NCBI RefSeq assembly: GCF_039555335.1
Contig: NC_092628.1
Span: 72,914,713 to 72,978,712 of the forward strand
Source of the DNA: Amphiura filiformis
Lineage: Eukaryota > Echinodermata > Ophiuroidea > Amphilepidida > Amphiuridae
Length of the DNA stretch: 64,000 nucleotides
Direction of reading: 5' to 3'
Positions within the stretch are counted from its first letter, which is position 1; each line of letters opens with the position of its first letter. The notes beneath the pieces are model-generated. The model saw only the letters and a program-made list of their open reading frames with translations, was not told where the DNA came from and searched no databases. Shown here in pieces: positions 22,583 to 36,400 of this stretch. Both the position numbers and the translations under genes were made by a program.

Positions 22583-25500
22583 TCAAATTAACTCGCTATT
22601 ATCCAAGAAGCTGTCTTGTCTGTCTAAAACAACACGACCAGATGTAGATGCACTCCTCCGCCTGCTCTCCAAAGAAGGCGCACCATTGCCAGTCACAAGA
22701 ACATTTGATATTGCACATCCGCTTATCTCCCCAGAACAAACTGACAAGTCTTCTGTCCCTGCAGAACATACAGACATGTCTAGATCTTCACACCCATTTA
22801 TAGACAACAGAGATGTGCCAGTTGAATGCCGCCTTGTAGATTGAGGCCTTCTCTTTGTGGCTTTTGGAAATTTATGTGAAGGGCTGCAGTTGTTCTCCAA
22901 ACTAACATTTGATAAGTCACCTGGGGAATATGCACTGATACATCTGGTGTTACTGCTCAGATCATTAGAAGAGAAAGAGCTTTCCTGTGACTCTTCATCA
23001 CAATTTATAACCTTGACATCTGGATCTTGTCCATTTATACCTTTGACATCTATCATGAGCATGTTGAAGACGTTTACATGTGAAGGTGAACCATCAGGAC
23101 TTGGAATGTTAGTCTTCATAGGAACTGATGTCATGCTGTTTGCATTTAGTATAACAACGTCTTCATCCATTGTACCTTCAGAAACACTTATAGATAAACC
23201 ATGCTTTGAGGGCAAGTTTACATTGTTCCCGTCAACGAAATGTCTGTCAATATTGCCTTTAGTATAGTCAATACCATTTATACCAGTATCAGGATCTCCA
23301 TCGTTGTCATTTATCGTAGGAGTAGATATATGAGAATATTCTACCAACTTCTGAAATAATTGATGATCTTGTGGTGATTCTTTGTGTAAAGTTTTGTCAT
23401 CAGACGCTCTTCTTTCTATCGATTTCCAAATGTCACTTTCATTTGTGTGAGTTTGTTGATCATTACACGAATCGTGGTCGTCAGATGTAAGTTCAGCGTC
23501 AAAATGTTGCTCAGTCGCTATTTGTGGTGGTGTGGGAACTGAAGAGTTCGAATTTAATTCGGGATTATGTCTTTTGGGAGTGTCTGCGATGCTGCTACTT
23601 TCATGACGCATGAATTTGGGTAAGTTTATAACTTCTGGAGTTGATAGATTATTTTCAGGCGATTCACACAACGGATGAGCGTTTGTTTCAAAAGGCACAG
23701 TGCTACTTTTCAAGTCAATTTTACTCTTCCTACCATCATTTATTTCTTTAGACAACGTAATCATGTCCCTTCTATACTTCTTCCAAAGAGTGCGCGGATT
23801 ATGTTTCCTTGGCGCCACCCCTGGAAGAACCAATGATGCTGGGTCTGTGACGTCTTCGACCTTGTCCCCAAGGTTGGTTATCATCTGCCTCATACTTTCT
23901 GTAACCTTCAAATCAGTACAGCGTTCCTTGAGTTCATTCCCTGTTCCTTGTTTATGATTCCCGGCCTCTTTGTCATCATGAACCTGTTCGTTCGCAATTT
24001 TAAGCATGGAGTTTTTGTACCGCTTCCAAAGATTTTTCTTTGGGACCTTGTCTTTGAAAGTCACTTGCTTTACTTCATTTCTTTGTTCGGGAAAAGAGCT
24101 CGTAGAAGAGATGGCGTCAATAGGTTTTTCTGCTCCCTTCTCAGAAATGTCAGATGCTTTGCAATTGATCTTTGTTTCATAACGTTTATCATGCTTATAG
24201 GTGACATCGGATTTGAAATTGATACGATTGGAAAAATGCAGATTTCTTGTAGCATCTTCTATCGGAGACTCGATGTGGCCTTTTGCTATGTGTGATTGAG
24301 GACTTTCATACTGATTATCTGTTTCAAGGGATGACTCATTCTTTTCTTTGGCACAATTTGGTAACTGAGGTACAATTTGTTCGTTGCTGGCGTCACTTTT
24401 CAGCAACAATGGTTCCAATCGCACACCGTCCCCATATGGCGAAGGCGGCTCGAGCTCCCTGTCAGCATATGGTGAGGGTGGTGGAAGTTGTTGTTTGAAA
24501 GAATCTGTCAATGTCAGATGAAGGAAACCTTTGTCACTTTCTGGGAAATGTGGTTGATGTTCTGTCTCATCTTTGATTATTGAAGGTTGATTGGCTGTTA
24601 TGGATTTTGGCGTTGTTGTTGATGTTGGTTGTTCTCTGTTTCCATTTATCGAAGGTAAGTGAATCTGTTTGTTGCCATCATCTGGCAAATGAGATTGTTC
24701 GATGTTAGAATCTGGCGAACTTGTCTTAGTTACTGGTTCTTTGTCCTCATTAGATACAGATTCTTCAAGTGTTTCTATGTTATCACACGTCAGCTGCTGA
24801 GGTTGCACGATGATATCATCTGAAGAAAATACTGGTGGTTGTTGTTCATCGAGCTCTGGCACGTGTTCTTGAGGTTGTTCATTTGTTGTGAGAGATGCTG
24901 AAGACTTATTGTTGGAATTGTCTGTAAAATGTGGTTGGTATTGTTCTGGTTGAGATGTGGTAATTTGTTTTGTGCACAAGGTATTATCTATTGTTGAAGC
25001 ACTTGGAATTCTGTCTCTCTTAGGGATATTATACCGTACCACGTATGAAATATCAGAGCTGTCTAAATCGTCTTGGATCTCAATTGAATTGCTTTCAAGA
25101 TCCGATTCACCTTCAACAAACAATGTAATACTTTGACTCAGGTTATCTTCTTTTACACCAGTTTGTTCAGCGCGTACAATATCAACAGGAGTATCTAACT
25201 CAATGCCTTTATTTCCAGGCAATTGAATATCAGATATCATCTCACCCCCTATGTAAAGTGCTCCGGCAGAGTTTGTGGAATCACCATTTCGAACTGGCGG
25301 TACCACGTTAGTGTCAGACAACTCTGCGGTGTTGTCAGTATTAAAATGTACCATGTCTACATCGTTATTGTTATTAGTATTATTTTTCTCTCTATGATTA
25401 TTTGTTCTATATGATCTATCATGATCGGATTCAATTTGATCGTCCACATTCTCTGGGTATTGACTTCCATCTATGATCTCATCAGGGCCTTCCGACGAAA

Positions 25501-27453
25501 TGTCTTGGAAAGTTGCCACATGTTTCATACAGATTTCCGCTTTTTGCAAATGACCATCTACACTTTCTCTGTGTTTTGATGTCTCAGAGGGTTGGAAATT
25601 TGAGTCATTACAAATGTGTTTATTTTTAGCACTATTGTTTTCTTGGTCAACACCCGTTTCAGAACACGGAGTGTCTTGAGTTTCCACCGTGGCTTTATCA
25701 TCTTTTACATACTTGTTTTCTTCTTCTTCCACAATATTTTCAACAATCATGCGTATTTGCTCCGCTATTAGTCGGTCTGCTGACTCTTGACTCGTTGAAT
25801 CATCTTCTTCACTTGTTTGACTGTCAATACTAGGAATCGCTAATCGTTTGCCAAGCTTTCGATCAAATTCAGCCGTCAAATCATCAGCAAATCCTAAATC
25901 TGTATCTGCATCAAAGTTGAAGTCATTAAAAGCATCGTCATCGGCAAACCAATCACTACTGTTATGAACTGTACCGTGTCCATCGGCTTTGTCAATGTCA
26001 TATTCAAGAAGACTATGTTGACCATTGTTAAATTGTTTGTCAGATCTTGATATGTCACCACCTGCTTTACTTCGTACATGTTGGTTCACCGCTGCATCGA
26101 TTCTTTCATCAGCAGCATCTGATGTTGACTGTGTCTTACAAAGTTCGACTTCTTTGGCCTTCTGATATGAGGGCACGGGTAGTTTGCCAATTCGTTTGGT
26201 AAATATTTGGAGAAGAGATTCAACAGAGTGATCCGAGTCGGAGTCCGTGTCTACTGATGGAGAGCACATTGGTTCTGTTATTTCTATGGCCGGAATGTTA
26301 GTGGTATTTTGTGCGTCCGCTCCTTTAATTGTTCGCACATATTGTCGATAACTGACATCGCTTTTGACAGAGGCAAGAGAAATGGTATCTGGCTCCTCGT
26401 GTACCTCAACTGATCTGGGTGAGCAACTTTCTTCATCAGGTGCGTTGCGTTTAGAATATTGGTCTTCAATTATTAGCAAAGAATCGTCAGCTTGTGTATC
26501 ACGGCTTGTTAATTGTTCTTTATCTGTGGGTAAGGTTGGCAAGTCTTGACTGGGCAAGCTTACATTCTTTACACGATCAAGGTTATCTTTACTATCGACA
26601 GGTTCTAATTGGGGACTATTTTCTACTGTAAGCATGTTATATCTGTAAACGGTGTTACTAGAAGACTTGCTGCTGGTACTACCTCTGTGAGAACTGCTCA
26701 TACTACCACCACTATCTTGAGCAATTATTTTCTGGAAAGCCATGTTCATAACAAGCGGATCTTCAACTTGAATATCACGGAGGACCACATGCTTTTCAAC
26801 TACATGGTTGGGTTCCATATCACTTTCAGGAGGATCAGATGGAAAAAGTTCAGGTGTCTTATCAATAAAATCATCATCTCCCACTGCTAATCTGTAACTA
26901 GCTTGTCTATCTATACTAGCCCTGACAAACATCTCCGTTTGCCTTGATCTGAATTTGGCACCACTCCAAGTGTTTCGTCTCTCAATATCAAACTCATCTG
27001 ACGCATTATTTGAACCTACATCCCCTTCGGAACCTGGTGCATTTCTGTTAGCTCTTCTTTCTATCTCAAAATTCTCTTTCCAGCCAGCTCTACCTTGATA
27101 TTGCTTAAGAAATGACGGCGTGCGGTAGTTATGTGAATACAAAGAAGTCTCGCAAGGTATATCACCTTTGGTGTAATAACTCGGCGGTGTCTTTCCTTTC
27201 TTTGCCATCTTTCGTAGCTCAGCTCTTCCCAGAATTCTACTTGGTGGCAGGTGCATCGGTGCTGGTGGAGGGCTTACTGCATATAATATGTGAGGATTTT
27301 GTGGATCTTGTTGGTAGATAAGTTGACCCATCTCGTTGTTGGCATAGATGGGCATTCTGGAAGGGTAGTAGTAATGATCTAGCTTATCGAGGAAGACTAC
27401 ACGTGGGTAATCATCAAGCATGTCACACGCAGAACACTCGCTCTCTGAAGAAT
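22583..27453 (-). CDS. Receptor tail exon 6: 1623-residue disordered cytoplasmic tail
   Basis: A 4871-nt open exon follows acceptor TATATTTCAG and completes the codon started in exon 5. The first ~100 residues look the most ordered: a Cys-containing acidic start ([19 protein letters not shown]), Tyr/Pro-rich sequence and a PPSY motif at protein residues 622-625, a possible WW-domain ligand. The remainder is long, acidic, Ser/Thr/Asn-rich and probably disordered. Two similar basic motifs, [10 protein letters not shown] (from ~1674) and [10 protein letters not shown] (from ~1755), stand out, as do paired PPSPY(A/G)D motifs. Arg-Arg-x-Ser sites near the end (RRHS, RRRSAS) could be kinase sites. 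The C-terminus NSELI could be a class III-type PDZ ligand. No catalytic domain was seen. A 4.9 kb frame without a stop in AT-rich DNA is strong evidence for coding. Confidence 0.9.
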
Positions 27454-30400
27454 CTGAAATATAATAAAAAAATGCATAGTGATGTAGGGTGAGTGCACGG
27501 AGGAAGGGGGTGGGTGTCACAGCTTAACATTAGTACCTAATGCATGTAAGGGAGGGGGATGTATCAAACCCAAGGGGTTTTCATCCGGTATAAAAAACAC
27601 ACGCGTATGTACGCCCAAAGGACTTGAGCTAATCGTGAATCGTTGATCCAATCTTTGTGCTCATCTTAGTAAATATTGTTACCCCAACACCTCACCTGAT
27701 GGTATGCCCGCCCATCAAACACCACCAGGGTGTTGGTGAGGACCACCATAGGTTTCTACAGTAAAAGCCATGATTTTTATAATTTTGCTCTTGTAAAATA
27801 ACCCGGTTGAAATAATTCCAAGAGATATCAACTTTTTACTCGGTAGTTAGGTTGAAATTTCCTTTCCTATTTAGGAGTAAATATAGACTTCTCCGTAGTT
27901 CATTTGCCCATTGTGCGGCATACTCTTCTGATTTAATCAATTTGTGCACAATTGATATATTTTCACATCTGATCTTTTTAGTCACCGTACTCCTTCTGTT
28001 TGTTGGCTTCCCAAGTGATTTTTAACTCGGGCTTTCGCGATTATTAAACTGGTAGATTCTAAAATTAGAACTGTTCAGTATTGAAGTGCCATTACCGTAT
28101 AATATGTTGTATTCAATAAGCCTACGTATACTTTACTGTTGCTGTCATAATATTATTATATAAACTTTTTCATAACCAGAAACCAGTATTTACTAGTATT
28201 TTGATGTAATAAAATAATATCAGTATAATTTCGAGTTCAACTGAATGCGTTCATAATGATCAAACAACATATTTTTATTTATCATAGTCTAGAGTAAATC
28301 CGGTGAAAATCGCATGTTCAAATAACATTTTTAGCCTATCAACTTTATGCCTATACTTTTTAGCCAACATCGCCCAATGTTGCGAGGGTACACTCATATT
28401 GTGTCGCCATAGCAATATTATGTGGGGATGCCTGTACTTGTTGGTATCACTGGATAGAGGAAACCCTACTGTACTGTAGCTACACATTGGCACTACCAAG
28501 ATAACAGTACGATATTTAATACCGAAAATAGTGGTGTACGCAGGTTTTCAAAAGTTAGGGCCACTGGTCTCGATTCACTCGACTGATCAAACTTTTTCGG
28601 GTCGCCTCGCTCGCCGTTAAAGGTAAATCCCGAATTTGTGGGGTGGGGTGCTTTGCGCACGCCACTGCTAGGGGATGCAACCACCCTCTTCATAGTCCAT
28701 AGTGGCTCAGTAAGACTGTGCAATCATGATCCCGGGGGAAAGTAAAATTGGTGGGGTGGGGCATGAACAAGCAATTTTTGGCAGGTCGAAAGAGAGGTTA
28801 AGCGAGTTATGAGGCACCTTTTAAATGACACCCTCTAAAAAAATGCTTTTAAGAAAACCGTACAGAAACGTTCAAATATGCAAAATTTCCTGCTCGATAC
28901 GCTCGCATCAACACTTTGCAAAGGGAGGAGCAAAGATTTTTTGGTAGGCCGGGGGGATCAATTTTGGCAGGCCGTTTGGAAATTTAACCCCGGTTCATAA
29001 TTATTGTACAGCCCCTACGATTAGTGAGCATTGGAGATAACATCTTTTACGGAGATATTTCATACCTCCTTCATTTCCAGTGTAGGAAGTTCCAGTTTCG
29101 TCACTCAGTGACTGCTCTTCATCACCCGTAACAATTTCCTTCTTATCATCGGGTAAGAATCCTGCATTGTCATAAAAATGAGCATCTACGTTGTCCATGC
29201 CGTCGTTGGTCATAGGCTGGGTCTTTCCATCATGCAATAGTTGTTTGTCACCCGCTTGTATAACATCATGAAATCCGTCACTTTCTTGATATTGTTGTTG
29301 GTTTATTTGGACTGGTGTATGGTTTTCAGCAAGGACTACAGTACTCTCAGTTGTAAAACTGTTGTTAGCTTGCCACGAAAGCTCAGATCTGCAATAAACA
29401 ATATATACAAGTTGATATAAACTTCATCACATGAGAAGGATTTACTATCAGACAATATTTCTCGAATTGCCGAGAATTGATGTATGAATTTATGTACGAT
29501 ATATATGGGGGCATGGTGGCGCAGCGGTACGGGCTCTCGGAGGGTTGCGAGTTCTGACTCCGGTGCCACTGCCATCGTGCTATGCACCTGGGCAAGGCGC
29601 TTTACCCCACTTGCCTCTCTCTACCCAGGGTGAAATGGGGAGCTCATTACGTTTCATTACATAGAGAGAATTGATCAGAAATCCAATTCCCTCCTGAGGT
29701 TCGTATCTGTCAATGAGTTGACCAGATCACAGGGATGTCATTATAGCTAGAGGCGGTATATATGACAAAAGGGTCAATGAGTTACATAAAGTGTGGTATT
29801 TGGTTCCCAGGAGTGAGTTTTGCCTGAGGCAATTTGTGATATCCCTCACTACAAGAGTTATTACCGTCGATTTGGTTGAAAAAGGAGTTGAGACATGATC
29901 AAATCTCTCCAGGTAACAAAACATAATGTGTTGGGAATATTGTCCAGTGAGAGCCGCCTAAAGGTATGAGCATGCCTTGGGCATTGTATGGCAGCTGACT
30001 ATGTTCTAACAAAGCGGAATATTATGTAAAGCGCTTTGATACACTCATAGAAATTGTTCGTTGGCATTACTCAGTAAGTTGATGTAAGTTGTTGCGTCAA
30101 CTTTCCGAGTAATGCCAACGCGTACAATTTTGAGTAACGCTGACTCGATATCATTATGTTCGTCGCACTCATTTGCACTTACTTTATTGAGTTGTTACAA
30201 CTCAGAAAATGAAACTAGTCTAGCATAATTTTCTAGAGGTGTGCTATAGTATACAAAATTTTGCACTGATTACAAAAATAAATATTTGAATACTGCTAAT
30301 TGTGCAGAAAATGATCCAATTACGTGAATTGAGTAACAAAGTACCAAATTGGAATAACTCAAAACAAAAGACCGCCACTTACAAAGTACCAGTAACTTAA

Positions 30401-33400
30401 TATGAACGAGTTACATCAACTTACATGTTGAGTTACAATAACTCAACTAATTGGTTCTTTGAACCGTGTTTATTTTTCTAAGTTCCCTGAACTTGAATTC
30501 AGAAGTTGGCATTAGAAATTGAATGTAATTCAAAAAGAAATTGAATGTAATTCTTCTAAAAATGCTGTAGTCGGTGTGTTATACAGGGCTCACAATTCAA
30601 TAAATGACTTTATGACGGATTTTGACCTCTTTAAAAAAATTAACATCAGACAGAAAACAGATATATATAATGGGTGATTTCAACATTGATTTACTAAAGG
30701 TAGATAGTCACAGACCCACTCATGATTATCTTGAACTTCTTTACTCATGTTCATTGACGCCTACAATTTATAAACCAACTAGAATTACGCCAACATCAGC
30801 TACAATTATTGACAATATTCTGACAACCAATGAAAATATAATCAAATCGACAATTTTGATTACAGACATAAGTGACCATTTTCCAACTACTTTGTCAACC
30901 AATCTTGAAATACATAAACGAAATGAAAAAACGAATAAGGCAACTTACAAAAGAATTTATAGTGATGTTAATGTATCTAAGTTTAAAAAACGACTGTCAG
31001 AGGTTAAATGGGACGAAACTCTTGACAATAATAATGCAAATGATGATTATAATACATTTATTGATACTTTTAATACTTTATATGATGATTGTATCCCATT
31101 AAAAAAAATGCACGGGTAATAGAAGAAAAGAACCAATAGCACCATGGATCACCAAAGGTTTACTTAAGAGTATTAATAAAAAGAATTTATTGTATAAACA
31201 ATATATTAAATCACCTACTGCTAGAAATTGTCAATTATTTAAGACATATAAAAATAAGTTACAAATGCTTCTTCGAAAATCGAAACGAAAATATTTTTTC
31301 TCTAAGTTTGAGCATGCTAAATGCAATATGAAACAAACATGGAAAACAATCAATGATGTTATTGGACGAAAAAAAAACAATCGACTCAAAGTAAATTTAA
31401 AGATGAAGGTGGCAATACTATCAACAATCCTCAAGATATCTCAAATAAATTTAATGATTTTTTGTAAATATAGGTCCTAATCTTGCTTCAACCATTCAAC
31501 ACAAAGGGAAACATTATTTTGATTATCTAAACGATACCATATCTGGGAGTATGTACCTGAAACCAATTGTTGAACTTGATATAATCAAAATTATAGATAA
31601 GTTAAAGTTAAATAAGAGTGGTGGTCACGACAATATTGGCAATCTAATCATAAAAAAAAGTAAGTCGAGAAATTGCCAAACCTCTTAATATGATATTTAA
31701 TTTATCTATTTCTACCGGAATTGTTCCAGATAAAATGAAAGTAGCTAAGGTCATACCACTTTTCAAAAAACAAGATGTTGAAGTTTTCTCAAATTATCGT
31801 CCCGTTTCTCTCCTACCATGTTTTTCCAAAATTCTTGAAAGATTAGTTTTTAACAGATGTATGGATTATATTGATACTCAAGGAATCCTTAACACTAAAC
31901 AATTTGGTTTTAGACCAAAGCACTCAACCTCTATGGCTATTGAACAAATGGTAGATAAAATAAATTTCGCGGTTGAGAGAAACGAGACGACTGTTGGAAT
32001 ATTTTTGGACTTGTCTAAGGCATTTGATACAATTGATCACAATATTCTCCTTCACAAACTAGAACACTATGGCCTTCGTGGCATTGTCTTAGACTGGTTC
32101 AGAAGTTATTTAAGTAACAGGAAACAATATGTATCTTATAATTGCCATTCATCAGAATTGAAAAATGTAATTTGCGGAGTTCCGCAAGGATCTATTCTCG
32201 GCCCTCTTTTATTTATACTATATATAAATGATATAACTAATACATCTAATATACTTGATTTCATCCTCTTTGCAGATGATACAACAATTTTATATTCACA
32301 TGAAAACATAGAAAAGCAAGTCAATCTTATAAACAAAGAACTAGAGGAAGTGAACAATTGGTTCAGAGCAAATAAATTGTCTGTTAATGCCAGTAAAACA
32401 AATTACATGATACTAGGAACGCCAAATATGACACAAATTAATGATCTGAGAATCATACTTAACTACACTACCTTAGAAAGAGTACAACAAACCAAGTTTC
32501 TTGGTGTGTTAATAGATGAATGTCTCACTTGGAAAAGCCACATAGATTGTATTTCAAAAACAGTGTCAAGAAATGTTGGTGTCATGACCAAACTAAAACA
32601 TTATGTACCAGAACGTATTTTACATACCCTTTATTGTACTTTGATAATGCCCTATCTTAATTATGGAATACTTGTATGGGGGGATACCTGTAAAACTTAC
32701 TTAAGTATATTAATGAAACTCCAAAAGTGGGCTATAAGAACGATAGCAAACAGTCACTACAGAGAACATACAGGACCGTTGTTTGCAAACTATAACATCT
32801 TAACTATCGAAGATATGTACACACTAGATTTGGGTACATTCATGTACAAGTATTCTATTAATGAACTCCCTCTTATATTTAATAATTATTTTCCAAACGC
32901 TCTGATGTACATAACTACAAGACAAGACATGTAAACGACTTAAATTTGACTAAAAACAAAAAAGTTTTTTCTGATCACGCAATTCGTACTAAAGGCCCCA
33001 TCCTTTGGAATTCACTAGGTATTTTTGTGAAAAACTCCAGATCTATTAAACATTTCCGTTATCAATTAAAAGAAATGTTAATCTCAAAATATACTTAATA
33101 TATTATCTTTAAGCACCGTCCTTGTCTTGTCTTTTGGTTAGTGATTCCTTTTTATGTGATGTTTGATTGATTTTTTTGTATAAATGTTATTTGTAACTTT
33201 ATAATTTCTAGGGGGAGGCGATATATCTGGCCTTATTGGCCTTCCAGCCTCTTCCTCCATAATGTGTTGTTTTCTGTAAATTTTTAATTTGATTGTTTTT
33301 GTGAATGTCAGTTTTTTATGGAAATAAAATGAATGAATGAATGAATGAATGAATTACTTAAAAAGTTGACGCAACGACTTACATCAACTTTTTAAGTAAT

Positions 33401-36400
33401 GCCAACAAAGTTGATTAGTTGACGGAACTTTTTGAGCTTTTTCAGGATTTTTAAGTTCGGATAACTAAAATGAATTTTGTTTTGGCAACTTTTACACTAT
33501 TTTTGAGTTGTCCAAACTTACTCCTTTTGAATTGCGCCAACAAGGCGAACAAGTCATTTCTATGAGTGTACACGAGAAAGGCGCTGTATAAATGCCAACA
33601 TTTATATTTATTAATTATTTATAATCAAAATAATTGGCAACTATGATTTACCAAACTTTATTTGAAAAGACCGCCACTTACAAAGCATTATTGGATCCTT
33701 TTTTGAAATGTCTAGTGCTTCATTTCGATTAATTTGTTGTTTTTGGATCTTGTTAAGTAATGTTGAACACTGATAGGTATCATTTTGAGACATTTTGTAC
33801 TTGCTATCCAAAGCCAGGGGTGAGCAAAATGTAAAGGTTAGAATAATAATGTAAAAATTTTGACGATTGACTATAAATAAACCTGAGAAAAAATGTTGGG
33901 TAATGTTTTTATTGAGACACCCTGTATAACGACTGGCATGTTATCCTTTAGGTAATTCTTGAACATTTAATGTCAATGCGAGTAGTTGGTCATCAAAAAC
34001 AGAGTATTATAGAGTTGGCTTACACTTTTTGTCATTGATTTCATATTTTGCTTAGATAAGTAGTCTGTATTATAGAGTTGACTTACACTTTTTGTCAATG
34101 ATTTCATATTTTGCTTAGATAAGTAGTCTGTATTATAGAGTTGGCTTCCACTTTTTGTCAATGATTTCATATTTTGCTTAGATAAGTAGTCTGTATTATA
34201 GAGTTGGCTTACACTTTTTGTCAATGATTTCATATTCATATTTTGCTTAGATAAGTAGTCTGTATTATAGAGTTGGCTTACACTTTTTGTCAATGATTTC
34301 ATATTTTGCTTAGATAAGTAGTTTGTATTATAGAGTTGGCTTCCACTTTTTGTCAATGATTTCATATTTTGCTTAGATAAGTAGTCTGTATTATAGAGTT
34401 GGCTTACACTTTTTGTCAATGATTTCATATTTTACTTAGATAAGTAGTCTGTATTATAGAGTTGGCTTCCACTTTTTGTCAATGATTTCATATTTTGCTT
34501 AGAAAAGTAGTCTGTATTATAGAGTTGGCTTACACTGTTTGTCAATGATTTCATATTTTGCTTAGATAAGTAGTCTGTTTATTGGCGAGGTGCCTGAACC
34601 TGAATTTTAAGCTCTTGGAAAAACAACCACAAAATATGTCGTTGGACCAAAGGTGGATTTGTCAATAGAAAAACGTTCAAGGTGTGGTTTGATTATTTAA
34701 CACGCAGGTGGACTACTCAAACTGTTTTAAGAAAAAAACACTCGTGAGTGGACTTCACATCTGCATAATTTGGAACTAATATTGATGTTTTGTAGCTTTC
34801 AGTAAAAGGTAACAGCTTGAAATGTGTTTACAGTGAAAATCCTGAAAATATATATTATATTGGTCGAGTATAAACTGTGTTGAATGAAAATTATGAATAT
34901 GCAAATTATAACACAACTGCATGTATGGGGAAGACTGCCGATTTTTGGCATGTCACTTGGATAATTGCACTGATCAGTAGATGATGTTATTGAACCTGTT
35001 TTAACATGTATAGGCTATATCGTTATCGTTTTGAAATCATACAGATCATATCCGGCAGTTTTCTTGTTCGTAATGATATAACGGAATTAAGATTAAAATC
35101 ATCCTCAACATGCTCAATATTAGGCTTAGGCCTACTTAAGTTTCCCCTGGGTATACCGTATAGGCCTACTAATTGATGGGGTTGGTGGGGTTTCTGAGTT
35201 GTCTGAGTAGTTTGAAGATATATTTCATTGAAAACCCTCCCACTCGGCTATTTCAAAAAAAGCAACTAAGCTTCCTTAGCCTGTGCAATAAATTAGCATT
35301 AAATAAATTTTATTCTAAAAACACTTTTAGAAACATCTTCATTTTGGCGTATACTGTTGTGAGTTCTTACCTTCCAGTTATCGAATCATTTAGAGGTGAC
35401 ATCCCCTCGTATACTATGGAAAGTGAATGTGGTAGGTGATCAGGACTGCCAACTGCAACATACAAGATATACGTGATTTAAAACAAATTCATGCTATACA
35501 TAACATTACGTGGACAGTGCCTTAAAATCGAAGCAAAAAGACATTATTAAAAATCACAAGCCATACACATTCGTCATCGTAATTTTTCATTTGTTTCAAC
35601 CAGTCATTTAGTATAACAGGGATTGGTGCTATTGTTAAAGCAGGTGACAGATTAGGATGATGACCTGTGATTTGGGTTTCTTCACAGGTCACTGCTTCGA
35701 TTCCTGTTGCTGAAATATGATCAATCAAAAATAAAGTGAAATGCTTTCTATAAAACGGGATCACGTAAAGTAGGCCTACTTATTATACACATCAGAAAAT
35801 TATTTTAGAAATCTAGTATATCCAGGAACGATGTTCAAGCTTAAAACATGTCTCAGATCATAGACATATAAAAGTGCGCATTATATTAGCATAGAACTAG
35901 AGTATTTAATTAACTAATATGATACATATATTCCTGGTTTTAGATTTGTTTTTAGACACACTGTAAAGTTCAAGAGCACTACTATAGTGTTATCTTTCCA
36001 GTGACTGGATTATCATTAACGATGGATTTCCCGTGAGCAAAACTCTCGTGATTGATAATGTGATTATAAAAATATAGTCTCATGCATTATGTCACATCGA
36101 AGTTATACTTGTTGAGAACATGTTTCGTAACATATTTTGTGATACGTTACAATGACATAATATTCACATTCAGCTACCATCCGCTGATGATGGAGAAATA
36201 TAGGCATATACGGAACAAAAAATGGGTGTTGTAGACTTGTTTTAAGCTTTAACATATTCAAATGTACTTTGTTACGAGCAGCCATCTATCGTTTTTATCA
36301 TACTTCATTGTTTCAGCCCTCTTTACAACATAACTCAAGAACCACAGGACCTACAAAAGTATATCTGTGATATTTGAATTCTTCTACACGCTCGCTATGA

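Larger units (their letters stand above)
30500..33355 (+). mobile_element. 5'-truncated, decayed non-LTR retrotransposon (CR1/L2/Jockey-like)
   Basis: The left part (from about 30560) encodes the end of an AP-type endonuclease: GVLYRAHNS, then MGDFNIDLL in another frame, and SDHFPT. Reverse transcriptase follows. The element ends in a (GAAT)n tail at 33331-33355, as in L2-type elements, with no poly(A). At least four frame breaks (near 30635, 31110, 31405 and 31465) and a stop near 32934 show it is inactive. It sits inside the TA-flanked MITE. Confidence 0.85.
30042..33568. mobile_element. MITE inserted in the SINE, itself holding a LINE
   Basis: Inverted ends CACTCATAGAAAT and ATTTCTATGAGTG are flanked by a TA on each side. 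Removing the element with one TA restores a continuous SINE tail. The arms carry repeated AGTTGATGTAAGTTG and GTTGGCATTACT motifs in both orientations. A TA duplication fits Tc1/mariner-type insertion. The element has been expanded by a non-LTR retrotransposon at about 30500-33355. Confidence 0.75.

Noticed and set aside
22446..23267. Plus-strand frames of 132 and 136 codons opposite the large receptor exon
   Set aside because: They are antisense shadows of the 4.9 kb coding exon, and their composition mirrors its Ser/Asp-rich codons.
33973..34428. 151-codon minus-strand frame with a 21-residue repeat
   Set aside because: It is explained by the 63-bp minisatellite, whose period is divisible by three. 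There are no splice sites or unique sequence beside it. I kept it only as an observation.
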